Shown: positions 7,065-14,395 of the stretch, piece after piece
Position numbering within the stretch: the first letter of the stretch is position 1
Layout: the number at the start of each line of letters is the position of its first letter
From: DATBGS01 sp036557885
GTDB taxonomy: Bacteria; Chloroflexota; Ktedonobacteria; Ktedonobacterales; DATBGS01
Direction: 5' to 3'
Length of the DNA: 14,869 nt
Assembly: GCA_036557885.1 (NCBI GenBank)
Contig: DATBGS010000026.1
Coordinates: forward strand, 1-14,869
The notes under the pieces: generated by a model
The model's database searches: none
Told to the model about the DNA's origin: nothing
The model's input: only the letters and a program-made list of their open reading frames with translations
Translations under genes and position numbers: made by a program

Positions 7065-8009
7065 ATGTCTACCGGAGCGATTATTCTGCTTGGCGCATTT
7101 GCGGGCTTCACCATCTATCTGGGCCTCCCTCTGGCATTTCTGGAAAAAGCCCCCCAAAAATTCAAGACTTTTTGTAATATGCTGGCAACCGGCATTCTGG
7201 TCTTTTTGTTTTATGACGTGATTGGCAAAGCCAGCGAGAAGATTGAGGAGGCCATCACCTCTGTGCAGGCGCACCAGGAATCGGGCGGAACGCTCGCCGT
7301 TGAGGTTGTTCTGCTCATCGTTGGGGTGCTGGTTGGCCTGCTGGGGTTGGTGTATTTCAATAAATATGTCCTGGCCCGCTACAAACCACGCAGAGCGCGA
7401 AAAACGATGGACGAAGAAGCGCTCAGCGATCCCATTGCACCGACGCCCGCGCTGGTTGGCGCCGGGCAGGGCGCGGCGGGGCTGACGAGCCGCGCCGGGC
7501 AGCCATCGGCTGCGCAGCAAAAGGAAGCGGCCTCACCCAACCACACCCTGGCAGCCGCTTCCCCCAGAGCGCTGGCGCTGATGATTGCCGTAGGCATCGG
7601 GCTGCATAATTTCTCGGAAGGGTTGGCGATTGGGCAATCGGCGGCGACTGGCGCGCTGTCCCTGGCAGCCATCCTGATTATCGGCTTTGGGCTGCACAAC
7701 ATGACGGAAGGCTTTGGCATTGCTGGGCCACTCGCCAATCAGCGCGTCTCCTGGCGCTTTATTGTGCTGCTGGGGCTGATTGGTGGCGGGCCGACGTTTC
7801 TGGGTACGGTGGTGGGCATCATCTACCAATCGCCCCAGATTTTCATTCTCTTCCTCGCGCTGGCGGCTGGCTCCATCCTTTACGTGGTCGCTGAACTGCT
7901 CGCTCTGGCAAAGCGCACCGCCTCCGCCGAGGTCATCATGTGGGGCCTGGCAATTGGCTTCTTCCTGGGCTATCTCACCGACCTCATCCTGACCTATGCG
8001 GGCGCCTGA
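7065..8009 (+). CDS. ZIP-family divalent metal transporter
   Basis: 314 aa with about eight membrane spans. The two ZIP signature motifs are clear: HNFSEGLAIG (181-190) in TM4 and HNMTEGFGIAG (211-221) in TM5. Their His and Glu residues form the binuclear metal site that admits Zn2+ and, in some members, Fe2+ or Mn2+. The TM3-TM4 loop (about 105-165) is long, rich in Ala/Pro/Ser/Gln and has only one His, unlike His-rich loops of many ZIPs. AGSILYVVAELLA (268-280) follows in the later helices. The overall form is closest to the GufA/ZupT side of the family, but the metal cannot be fixed from sequence. ZIP proteins move metal into the cytoplasm, so repression at high metal is expected; this fits the operator over its promoter. 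It appears monocistronic. Confidence 0.9.
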   Translation: MSTGAIILLGAFAGFTIYLGLPLAFLEKAPQKFKTFCNMLATGILVFLFYDVIGKASEKIEEAITSVQAHQESGGTLAVEVVLLIVGVLVGLLGLVYFNKYVLARYKPRRARKTMDEEALSDPIAPTPALVGAGQGAAGLTSRAGQPSAAQQKEAASPNHTLAAASPRALALMIAVGIGLHNFSEGLAIGQSAATGALSLAAILIIGFGLHNMTEGFGIAGPLANQRVSWRFIVLLGLIGGGPTFLGTVVGIIYQSPQIFILFLALAAGSILYVVAELLALAKRTASAEVIMWGLAIGFFLGYLTDLILTYAGA

Positions 8010-8017
8010 GCAGGCTG

Positions 8018-8144
8018 GCGGTTGAAACCGCGTCTAGGGGACGCTAGCGCGTCCACGAAACCCGCCTTCGCGGGTTAGGACGAAGGCTGGCGTACCAGGG
8101 GTGGGGAGTCCGCGCAGGCGGACTTGGTGGCGTCCGCAGACGCC
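8018..8144. repeat. tract of six tandem hairpins, each with a 4-nt loop
   Basis: Six short perfect inverted repeats follow one another, each enclosing exactly four bases. They are GCGGT/ACCGC (8018-8031), GGACGC/GCGTCC (8039-8054), AACCCGC/GCGGGTT (8059-8076), CTGG/CCAG (8087-8098), AGTCCGC/GCGGACT (8107-8124) and GGCGTC/GACGCC (8129-8144). The loops are TGAA, TAGC, CTTC, CGTA, GCAG and CGCA. CCCC/GGGG at 8160-8170 adds a weaker seventh with a 3-nt loop. The stems differ in sequence, so structure rather than sequence is repeated. It lies between the converging ends of the ZIP and DDAH-like genes, so it may act in transcription ending or transcript stability, or be a mobile palindromic repeat. 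Confidence 0.7.
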
Positions 8145-8230
8145 TCTAGGCGCAGCTTGCCCCTTTGGGGATCTTTAGTCGCCAGCTCTCGTGGCCTCCC
8201 TCATTGCTAAAACTTCATGAACCGCCCGCC

Positions 8231-9094
8231 CTACCCGCGCAAAATGGGGCGGGTCAGGCAGGTAGCACCGCCTTCTGCCTTGAGCGAGATTTCATTGCCG
8301 CGATACGTCCACACCTGGCACCCGGCGTCCAGCAGCCCTTGCTGCGTAATTGGGCTGCCCTCCAGCATCACGCAGCGCTTTGGCCCCAGGGCCAGCACAT
8401 TTGGCCCCATCGTCAGGAACTCCTCTTCGGGCACCTCGATGATCGTGAAGCCGCGCCGCTGCAACTCCTGCCAGAACGACACCGCCAGCAGCGCGGGATA
8501 GACCACCGCCAGCCGCTCATCCACGATGCTGATCAGGGAGAGCAGATGCAGGCATGCCTCTGGCCCGGTATAATAGGGCAGTTCAACCGGGATAACCTTC
8601 ACGCCAATGGGCTGAAGCGCCTCGCGGAGCTGGCGCAGCCCCTCGGCGTTCGTGCGAAAGCCCAGCCCCACCGCCAGCGTCTCGTGGTCCACCCAGAGCA
8701 GATCGCCGCCCTCGGCACGCGCCTCGCCCTGGAGCCGTGCCAGAATAGGGACGCCCAGCGCCTCGAACGCGCGCCCCATTGCCGCCTCTTCGCCGCGCCG
8801 CAGTTCCTTGCCCATCGAAAGCAGAATCGCCCCGTGATCTGTCACCAGCGCCGGGTCAAACGTAAAGATAGCGTCGGCGCGCTCAGGCTGGGCTTCCTCA
8901 TGGTAGAGCACCTCGGCGCCGTCCTGCCGCAGCAGCGCCACCAGTTCATCGTGCTCCTGCTGCGCAAGAGCCAGGTCTGGGCGCGCTGTGTAATGCCAGA
9001 CCAGCGGGTCTGCCTTGCCAAACGCCTCATCGGGCCGCTTCACCAGCACCCGACGCAACAGCGTGTACATAGATTGGCTGCCATAGGTGCGCAT
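8231..9094 (-). CDS. DDAH/amidinotransferase-fold hydrolase (dimethylargininase-like)
   Basis: 287 aa, a usual length for the DDAH/arginine deiminase-like group. Family features in order: an FTFDPALVTDHGAIL segment (77-91), the acidic EGGD motif (128-131), the catalytic-type His183 in CLHLLSLISI, and Cys279 in GGATCL near the C-terminus. This Glu/His/Cys set matches enzymes that attack the guanidinium carbon of arginine derivatives through a Cys thiouronium intermediate. The best guess is N-omega,N-omega-dimethylarginine to citrulline plus dimethylamine, but related enzymes act on other guanidines, so the substrate is open. AAGGAGGG at 9103-9110 fixes the start. It lies 29 bp behind the glycosyltransferase gene, so the two are likely co-transcribed, though no pathway link is evident. 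Confidence 0.82.
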   Translation of the reverse strand: MRTYGSQSMYTLLRRVLVKRPDEAFGKADPLVWHYTARPDLALAQQEHDELVALLRQDGAEVLYHEEAQPERADAIFTFDPALVTDHGAILLSMGKELRRGEEAAMGRAFEALGVPILARLQGEARAEGGDLLWVDHETLAVGLGFRTNAEGLRQLREALQPIGVKVIPVELPYYTGPEACLHLLSLISIVDERLAVVYPALLAVSFWQELQRRGFTIIEVPEEEFLTMGPNVLALGPKRCVMLEGSPITQQGLLDAGCQVWTYRGNEISLKAEGGATCLTRPILRG

Positions 9095-9123
9095 GATTCA
9101 AACCCTCCTTAAAAACCTGATGC

Positions 9124-9975
9124 CTACAACGGCTCGTGCTTAATGCGCCAGTACAGCTTGAGCAGTTCCTTAAAGGCCCGCAGAATGACGCGCAGGTTGG
9201 CACCGCTTGCCTTGCCATCGGTGCGCGGATAGTGGCCCACCGGCACTTCAATCCAGCGATACCCCAGCCGACTCAGCTTTACCAGCATCTCGGTATTGAC
9301 CATCGCGCCCTGCGCCTGGACATTGGCCCGCCGCACCAGCGACGTGTGATACAACTTAAAGGCGCAATCAATATCGCGCACCTTCAGCCCAAACAACAGC
9401 CGCATCAACAGCTTCCAGCCCCAGGCATTTACCAGGCGCGGCCAGGGGTCTTGCCGGTGCTTGCGATAGCCGAGCACCGCGTCGTATTCCTCAATCTGCT
9501 CGATGAGCGCCCCAATTTCCCCAATGTCAAACTGCCCATCGGCATCCATAAAAAAGGTCAGGTCTTTGCTCACCGCGTTAAAGCCAGCAATCAGCGCGCC
9601 GCCATAGCCCTTGTTGGGGCGATTATGCACCACGCGAATGCGCGGATTGGCTGCCGCCAGCGCGTCGGCAATCTCTCCGGTGCGGTCCTGGCTGCCATCA
9701 TCCACCACAATCACTTCATACTCTGGCGCAAGCGTGCGGAGCCGCTCCACAACCTCGCGCACCGTTTTTTCGATCACGGCTTCTTCGTTCCAGGCAGGCA
9801 GCACCACCGCCAATCCACGAGTCGTAAGCGGCGTGCCAGGGGTCGCATCAACATTGATGGTGGCACCAACCCGGCCCTGGCGGGGCTGGCTCTTTCCTGG
9901 GTGCCCATTCTGGGGGTGTTGTCTCATCTCTCTTTTAGGGCCTCTCCTGGCAGCCTGCCCTGCCTCCAACTGCAT
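9124..9975 (-). CDS. family 2 glycosyltransferase, polyprenyl-phosphate sugar transferase-like
   Basis: 283 aa from the ATG at 9975. GT-A features are clear: VVLPAWNEE opening the fold (about residues 56-64), VVDDGSQDRT (90-99), NKGYGGAL (about 121-128), the DXD-type DADGQFD (144-150) and IDCAFKLY further on. These resemble dolichyl/undecaprenyl-phosphate mannosyl- or glucosyltransferases that move a sugar from NDP-sugar to a lipid carrier at the inner membrane face. There is no C-terminal membrane anchor. The start is uncertain. GGGAGAGG lies about 10 nt before the ATG at 9975; ATG 9927 (267 aa) has a poorer site; the frame is open to 10143, but that part is low-complexity. The first 50 residues before the fold are polar and probably disordered. 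Likely role: envelope polysaccharide or glycolipid synthesis. Confidence 0.85.
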   Translation of the reverse strand: MQLEAGQAARRGPKREMRQHPQNGHPGKSQPRQGRVGATINVDATPGTPLTTRGLAVVLPAWNEEAVIEKTVREVVERLRTLAPEYEVIVVDDGSQDRTGEIADALAAANPRIRVVHNRPNKGYGGALIAGFNAVSKDLTFFMDADGQFDIGEIGALIEQIEEYDAVLGYRKHRQDPWPRLVNAWGWKLLMRLLFGLKVRDIDCAFKLYHTSLVRRANVQAQGAMVNTEMLVKLSRLGYRWIEVPVGHYPRTDGKASGANLRVILRAFKELLKLYWRIKHEPL

Positions 9976-10250
9976 GGTTCTGTTGCCTCTCCCAGACGCT
10001 TGCGCTTGTGCAATGCCTGCCCGCAAACCAAAGGTAGAAATGCACCGATGTACTCCCAAGTCTATCTGCGCGGGGCAGCGCTTGTCAACGGCCAGAAATT
10101 GTTTTCCGGCAAAATGGCTACAGAACTTCTCGCCTGCTTGCAAGCGCCTGGATAATCAATCGAGCATACAAGCAAACATTGGCCTTATCCTTGCATTTTC
10201 TTCCACAGGTACACAACAGACGTTTCACGCGAGCCTGAAGTTCCGCAAAG

Positions 10251-10266
10251 TGTGAGCAGGTTCACA
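10251..10266. promoter_or_regulatory. CRP/FNR-type binding site TGTGA-N6-TCACA
   Basis: TGTGAGCAGGTTCACA is an exact match to the CRP half-site pair with 6-bp spacing. It is centred about 100 bp upstream of the start predicted from the -10 at 10348 and 164 bp upstream of the LCP start codon. It could act on the LCP operon or on the divergent glycosyltransferase unit. The match is seen; that a CRP-family protein binds it is inferred. Confidence 0.5.
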
Positions 10267-10347
10267 TAGGACCGGGCCAGGTAACAATTCGCCCAGGCCA
10301 AACGTGTTCTAGGATGGGACAATAACAAACGCTATAGGTCAGCAATG

Positions 10348-10353
10348 TATAAT
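10348..10353 (+). promoter_or_regulatory. consensus -10 (TATAAT) upstream of the LCP gene
   Basis: A perfect TATAAT lies 69 nt before the LCP start codon. No good -35 is found at 16-18 bp upstream (the bases there read ACAAAC or similar). A weak -35 would suit activator dependence, for example via the upstream CRP-type site. Confidence 0.4.
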
Positions 10354-10422
10354 AGATGCACGAAGCATTCTTTTCCAGGCGGGAATAACACATATAGCCG
10401 AATATATTAAGAAGAGGAAGAG

Positions 10423-11679
10423 ATGGGATCAGAACCACCTGCCGACCCTAGAACCAGGCCACCAGCCTTCTATGGGCAGGCGGCGCCACCAGGGTTCAGC
10501 ACCACCAACCTGCCCCCTCCGCAGGGAGGGAGCCAGCCCCCTGCCCCTGCACGCCCGCTGACCCGCCAGGAGGCGCTGCGCAAGCGCAACCGTCGCCTCC
10601 TGTGGATTCTGATCCCAACGGTGATCGTGGTTATCCTGACTGCGGCAGGCGGCGCTGTGGCTATCTACTACGGCCCACTGATTCAACTGCTTCAAAGCAG
10701 CACCGGCCACACGATTGCGCGCAGCACCGCCGAGACAGGCATCAATGTTCCCACCGACATCCTCAGCGGCGAGCGCGTCAATATCCTGCTGCTGGGCAGC
10801 GACAACGACACGCAAAAGTTTACGGATGGCAACGGCCTGCCGGGGAATGGTGTGCTCACCCAGACGGTGATCATCGTCTCGCTGGACCCCGCCACCAAGA
10901 CCGTTGATCTACTCTCCATTCCGCGCGACTCCTGGATCAACCTCCCCGGCCAAAACTCCTGCGTGAAGCTGGACGAAGCCGCCGGGCTGGGCAAGACCTC
11001 CGACGAAGCCATTCAACTGGAGCGCACCGTCATCGAGCGCGACTACGGCATTCCCATCTGGCGCTATGCCTGGGTAGGGTTGGAAGGCTTCGTGAAGGTG
11101 ATAGACACGCTGGGCGGCGTGGATATAGATGTCCTGCATCCCATCGTTGATGATGAATACCCCAATGATGTTGGTCATCCTGACAGTCAGTTTGGCTACA
11201 CCCGGCTCGACATCCCCGCCGGGCCACAGCACCTGGACGGCGCTACCGCCCTGCAATATGTGCGCTCGCGCCACGCCGACGCCACTGGCGATTTTGGGCG
11301 TTCGCAGCGCCAGCAATCCGTCTTGCTCGCAATGGAGAAAAAGGTCAAAAGTACGGACCTGATCGCCAAGATACCCGACCTGGCAACGGCGCTCCAGGGC
11401 AATGTCCTCACCGACATGACCGTCAAGGAGATCACCGAGGTTGCCAACTTCTCGCGCGGCATCACCCACGACCAGATCAAACAATACGTCTTTTCGCCGC
11501 CAGACTACAGCATTGGCTCCGGCTTGCTCTATCGAGGTAATGGCTCCTCCACGTATGCGGTGGCCCCCAACTGGGACGCCATTAACCAGACAGTGCAATC
11601 CGTGATCCATCCAGACCCCAGCATCAACCAGAATCAGCCATGCGCCATTTCTCCTGTGCCTGGGCAGTGGTCGAATTGA
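10423..11679 (+). CDS. LytR-CpsA-Psr (LCP) family cell-wall glycopolymer transferase
   Basis: 418 aa. A Pro-rich cytoplasmic N-terminus (1-57) and one membrane span (about 59-82) precede an extracellular LCP domain (about 115-330). Seen are ILLLGSD (121-127), SIPRDSWINLPG (165-176), Lys182, and YVRSRHADATGDFGRSQRQQ (279-298). LCP proteins transfer glycopolymers from a lipid pyrophosphate carrier to peptidoglycan or protein. In most members a motif of the type RSDT precedes SIPRD by about 20 residues. Here the same place reads LTQT (145-148), so the usual Arg and metal-binding Asp are replaced by Leu145 and Gln147. That could be a lineage feature or altered chemistry. GAGGA at 10414-10418 supports the start. 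It heads a run of three plus-strand genes with a 11-bp gap to the next; the glycosyltransferase across the promoter region could supply related glycans. Confidence 0.9.
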   Translation: MGSEPPADPRTRPPAFYGQAAPPGFSTTNLPPPQGGSQPPAPARPLTRQEALRKRNRRLLWILIPTVIVVILTAAGGAVAIYYGPLIQLLQSSTGHTIARSTAETGINVPTDILSGERVNILLLGSDNDTQKFTDGNGLPGNGVLTQTVIIVSLDPATKTVDLLSIPRDSWINLPGQNSCVKLDEAAGLGKTSDEAIQLERTVIERDYGIPIWRYAWVGLEGFVKVIDTLGGVDIDVLHPIVDDEYPNDVGHPDSQFGYTRLDIPAGPQHLDGATALQYVRSRHADATGDFGRSQRQQSVLLAMEKKVKSTDLIAKIPDLATALQGNVLTDMTVKEITEVANFSRGITHDQIKQYVFSPPDYSIGSGLLYRGNGSSTYAVAPNWDAINQTVQSVIHPDPSINQNQPCAISPVPGQWSN

Positions 11680-11690
11680 AGCGTCGGGGG

Positions 11691-12887
11691 ATGCACCGTC
11701 AGAGAGCGCGAGAGCAAAGGGGCCACACTGCGCGTCATCGGCGTTGTGCGCGCACACCTCTGTATTTCTGGCTGAGTCTGGTTGGGGTGCTGGCGCTCTT
11801 CCTCCAGGGATGCAACAGCCTGGCGGGAGATAACGGGCAGTTTCGCCCGGCCCTGACCAGTACCAGCGGCGGCGGCACGCCGCTGGAGGTCAACAGCGAG
11901 GAGCGTTTTCCTGGCAAGATCGCCTTTGTGCGCAATCACCGGCTCTACGTGCTGGACGGCACCACCGGCGAGATTACGCCCCTGAACGCCGGAGATGATG
12001 TCAGCGATCCGGCTTACTCCCCGGATGGCACCCACCTGGCCTTCATTAGCCGGAGCGCCAGTTGGTCGGACCTGCTGGTCATGCCTGCCGATGGCGGCAC
12101 GCCCACCGCGCTCACGCATTCCCAGGGCAGCGGCCAGATCACCTGCCCCAGCGGGATTACCATCAACAATCAGGTCTGGGTTGCCAACCCGGTCTGGTCG
12201 GCCTCTGGCGACACCATCTTTTACCTCTCGGACCACCAGAAGCTGGATACCGCCTGTGGCTTCTCCGATATGGGAATCTGGAAGATGACAGCAGCAGGCA
12301 CCGACCCGCAACTGCTGCTCCCGCCCGCCCTTGGCGATGAAAATAGCGGCCTGCCTGGGGCGGGAGGCGACACTAATCTGAGCCTGCGCCCCGGCAATGA
12401 CCCATCCCTGGCCTATACCCATTATGCCTATGACGCGCAGAACGGCACGACCCTGCTGATACAATTGTTCCTGGGCATGTTGGATGGCGAGCAAGAAACA
12501 GCGCTCAGCCCCACCACGCTCAACCAGGCGCCCGAACAAGCGCGGCAGCCAGCCTGGTCCCCGGATGGGCACGACCTGGCCTACATCCGCCAGGACGGGA
12601 GCAGCACTGATCTGATGGTGATGCGCGTCAGCGACCCCGCTGATGGTGCGCCCGACTTTGGCGATTATGCCACGCGCATCACGCTGCTGGATGGACAGAT
12701 CACCTATCCGGTCTGGTCGCCCGATGGCAAAGATTTGCTGTTCCTGGCCTATAAAGATGATGCGTATAATCTCTATCTCGCGCATCTCGTCTTCAGCGAC
12801 AATACCATCGGGGTCGCAGGCAGCCCGCTGCAACTGACCCAGGGCGGGGTGGATGGCGACACACAACCCGCTTGGACCGGCAAATAA
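11691..12887 (+). CDS. TolB/PD40-type beta-propeller lipoprotein, paralogue 1
   Basis: 398 aa from the ATG at 11691. An Arg-rich n-region, a hydrophobic stretch (24-38) and the lipobox LQGC with Cys41 show export and lipid anchoring. The mature part has PD40 (WD40-like) repeats, including PAYSPDGTHLAF (107-118), PVWSASGDTIFYL (167-179), PAWSPDGHDLAYI (287-299) and PVWSPDGKDLLFL (340-352). These resemble the TolB propeller, but no Tol partners are here and the role is probably binding protein or glycan outside the membrane. Cys152 and Cys189 could form a disulfide. The start is uncertain: 11691 has only a GGGGG directly ahead, and an in-frame ATG at 11640 overlaps the LCP end. Closeness to the LCP stop (11 bp) suggests translational coupling. 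It shares its layout and C-terminal QLTQGGVDG with the next gene. Confidence 0.85.
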   Translation: MHRQRAREQRGHTARHRRCARTPLYFWLSLVGVLALFLQGCNSLAGDNGQFRPALTSTSGGGTPLEVNSEERFPGKIAFVRNHRLYVLDGTTGEITPLNAGDDVSDPAYSPDGTHLAFISRSASWSDLLVMPADGGTPTALTHSQGSGQITCPSGITINNQVWVANPVWSASGDTIFYLSDHQKLDTACGFSDMGIWKMTAAGTDPQLLLPPALGDENSGLPGAGGDTNLSLRPGNDPSLAYTHYAYDAQNGTTLLIQLFLGMLDGEQETALSPTTLNQAPEQARQPAWSPDGHDLAYIRQDGSSTDLMVMRVSDPADGAPDFGDYATRITLLDGQITYPVWSPDGKDLLFLAYKDDAYNLYLAHLVFSDNTIGVAGSPLQLTQGGVDGDTQPAWTGK

Positions 12888-12909
12888 GCGTATGTTTCAC
12901 CCTGGAAAG

Positions 12910-12916
12910 AAGGAGG
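12910..12916 (+). promoter_or_regulatory. ribosome binding site fixing the start of the second lipoprotein
   Basis: AAGGAGG lies 8 nt before the ATG at 12925, which begins a good lipoprotein signal. In-frame ATGs further up, at 12853 and 12892, would spoil the signal peptide. Confidence 0.75.
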
Positions 12917-12924
12917 CGCAAGCC

Positions 12925-14259
12925 ATGTCTCAACAACATCGCTGGCTCTCACCAAGCAATCGCACGTTGCTGAGCCTGCTCAGCCTGGGCCTGCTGCTGA
13001 TCGTGGCGGCCTGCGGAGGCGACAGCGGCAACTATAAAACGACCCAGACAAATAACAGTGGCGGCATAGGCGTCAATGGGGATGCGAAGTTTTCTGGCAA
13101 TATCATCTTTGTGAAAAAGCGCAATATGTTTATCCTGCATGGCAAAGATGGCAGTCTGACTCAACTCACCTCGGATGGCACTACGTTGCAGCCCGCCATC
13201 TCGCCAGATAACAGCACTATCGCCTTTGAGGTGCGCAAGTCCGGCAACGACTACTCCGATATTGCCACCATGCCGGTGACGGGTGGCGCAATCACCATGC
13301 GTACCGACGATTCGCTGCACGATAAAAGCACTGGCCGACCCTATCACTATCTCTTCTGGGCCAATAATCCCATCTGGACTGGCGATGGGCAAAATCTGAT
13401 CTACACGACAGACTTTTTCAAGGGTGGTAAGACCACGCGCTATTCCAACCAAACCTGCCCTGGCATTTCTGATGGCCCCAACTCCAGTTATATTCTGGAT
13501 ATGGGCATTGCCGAGATGCCAGCCAACGCGCAAGCCGCCCCCGCACTTGATCAGCCACCGACACTCCTGGCCTGGCCGTATTGCCTGGCGGGTGGCGATC
13601 AAGACCTGAGCCTGCGCCCCGGCGTTGCCGATACCGAAGTGCTTTTTACCAGCTTCCAATATGCCGGAGCCAAGAACGACCTCATCTCACAGCTTTCGCT
13701 GCTCATCATCCCAGCTAGCGGCCAGGAACAGGTCATCCAGCTTTCGCCGCAAGACCCCAATGCTCTGCCCCTGCAAGCTTCCTGGTCACCCGATGGCAAG
13801 TCCATCACCTACATTCGGCGCGAAAAGGGCCAGGACAACCTCTATGTCATGTCTGTCCCTGACACCATCACTGGCACACCCAACGACGAATCCTATATCA
13901 TAAGCCAGCATGGAGCCACCAAAAGGTCCGTTTACTACACCAACACGGACTATTACGCGGCCTCGCAAAAGCTGGCCGATGGCATCGTTGGCAACCCCAT
14001 CTGGATTAACGGCCACCAGCTTGTGTATATGCAGCTTATGCAGCTTGACAACGGCAACCAGGAATTTGACCTGTTCCTCGCCAATCTCAAGTTCTCCACT
14101 CCGGCGGCCTCCACGACCCCCACCGCCAGCCCCACCGGTGCTGCCGCCACTGGCACGCCCGGCGCGGCCAGCGCCCCTGGCATCGCTATTGATGGGAAAC
14201 CAATCCAGTTGACACAAGGCGGCGTGGATGGAGAATCGCGCCCGGTCTGGTTCCCTTGA
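12925..14259 (+). CDS. TolB/PD40-type beta-propeller lipoprotein, paralogue 2
   Basis: 444 aa. The signal peptide ends in the lipobox VAAC with Cys30, so the mature protein is probably lipid-anchored on the outside. Propeller strands are visible as NIIFVKKRNMFILH (59-72), PAISPDNSTIAFEV (90-103), NPIWTGDGQNLIY (148-160), SWSPDGKSITYI in the second half, and a closing QLTQGGVDGESRPVW. It is a diverged paralogue of the gene before it: same blade order, similar LDMGI or FSDMGI segment, GGDxxLSLRPG, and C-terminus. It differs by a Thr/Pro/Ala/Gly-rich insert (about 391-419) before the last strand. It starts 37 bp after paralogue 1 and so is probably the last gene of the LCP operon. No catalytic motif is seen; a binding or assembly role is inferred. 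Confidence 0.86.
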   Translation: MSQQHRWLSPSNRTLLSLLSLGLLLIVAACGGDSGNYKTTQTNNSGGIGVNGDAKFSGNIIFVKKRNMFILHGKDGSLTQLTSDGTTLQPAISPDNSTIAFEVRKSGNDYSDIATMPVTGGAITMRTDDSLHDKSTGRPYHYLFWANNPIWTGDGQNLIYTTDFFKGGKTTRYSNQTCPGISDGPNSSYILDMGIAEMPANAQAAPALDQPPTLLAWPYCLAGGDQDLSLRPGVADTEVLFTSFQYAGAKNDLISQLSLLIIPASGQEQVIQLSPQDPNALPLQASWSPDGKSITYIRREKGQDNLYVMSVPDTITGTPNDESYIISQHGATKRSVYYTNTDYYAASQKLADGIVGNPIWINGHQLVYMQLMQLDNGNQEFDLFLANLKFSTPAASTTPTASPTGAAATGTPGAASAPGIAIDGKPIQLTQGGVDGESRPVWFP

Positions 14260-14311
14260 GCCAACCCTGGCCGCGCGGCAAAGCCGACACTCAGCCAGAA
14301 GGTTCCACCAG

Positions 14312-14337
14312 GGAGCGCGTCCGCAAAGGCGCGCTCC
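14312..14337 (+). terminator. hairpin at the end of the LCP-lipoprotein operon
   Basis: GGAGCGCG (14312-14319) and CGCGCTCC (14330-14337) form an 8-bp GC-rich stem with a 10-nt loop, 52 nt past the last stop. Only TT follows, so termination may be partial. The next bases are the -35 of the kinase promoter. Confidence 0.5.
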
Positions 14338-14367
14338 TTGACGCTTCGCACCTCGAATGACTATACT
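14338..14367 (+). promoter_or_regulatory. housekeeping-type promoter of the second kinase gene
   Basis: TTGACG (14338-14343) and TATACT (14362-14367), each five of six consensus matches, are separated by 18 bp. Transcription should begin near 14374, giving a leader of about 134 nt before the start codon at 14508. It is the best complete promoter match seen in the window. Confidence 0.65.
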
Positions 14368-14395
14368 GCTGTTAAGGAACGACGGCCTCCCTCTG

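Larger units (their letters stand above)
9976..10422. other. 447-nt divergent intergenic region
   Basis: This region separates the minus-strand glycosyltransferase from the plus-strand LCP gene. No credible gene is seen; the frames that cross it are opposite-strand or N-terminal extensions without domain character. It becomes clearly more AT-rich after 10140, as expected of promoter DNA, and contains a CRP-type site (10251-10266) and a consensus -10 (10348-10353). Confidence 0.6.

Noticed and set aside
8165..9112. 315-codon plus-strand frame over the DDAH-like gene
   Set aside because: The minus strand has EGGD, His and Cys motifs and an ideal ribosome site; the plus-strand frame has none.
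9136..10155. 339-codon plus-strand frame over the glycosyltransferase
   Set aside because: Mirror of the GT-A coding sequence, without motif or ribosome binding site.
11634..12866. 410-codon minus-strand frame over lipoprotein 1
   Set aside because: Shadow of the PD40 repeat gene; the plus strand has lipobox and propeller motifs.
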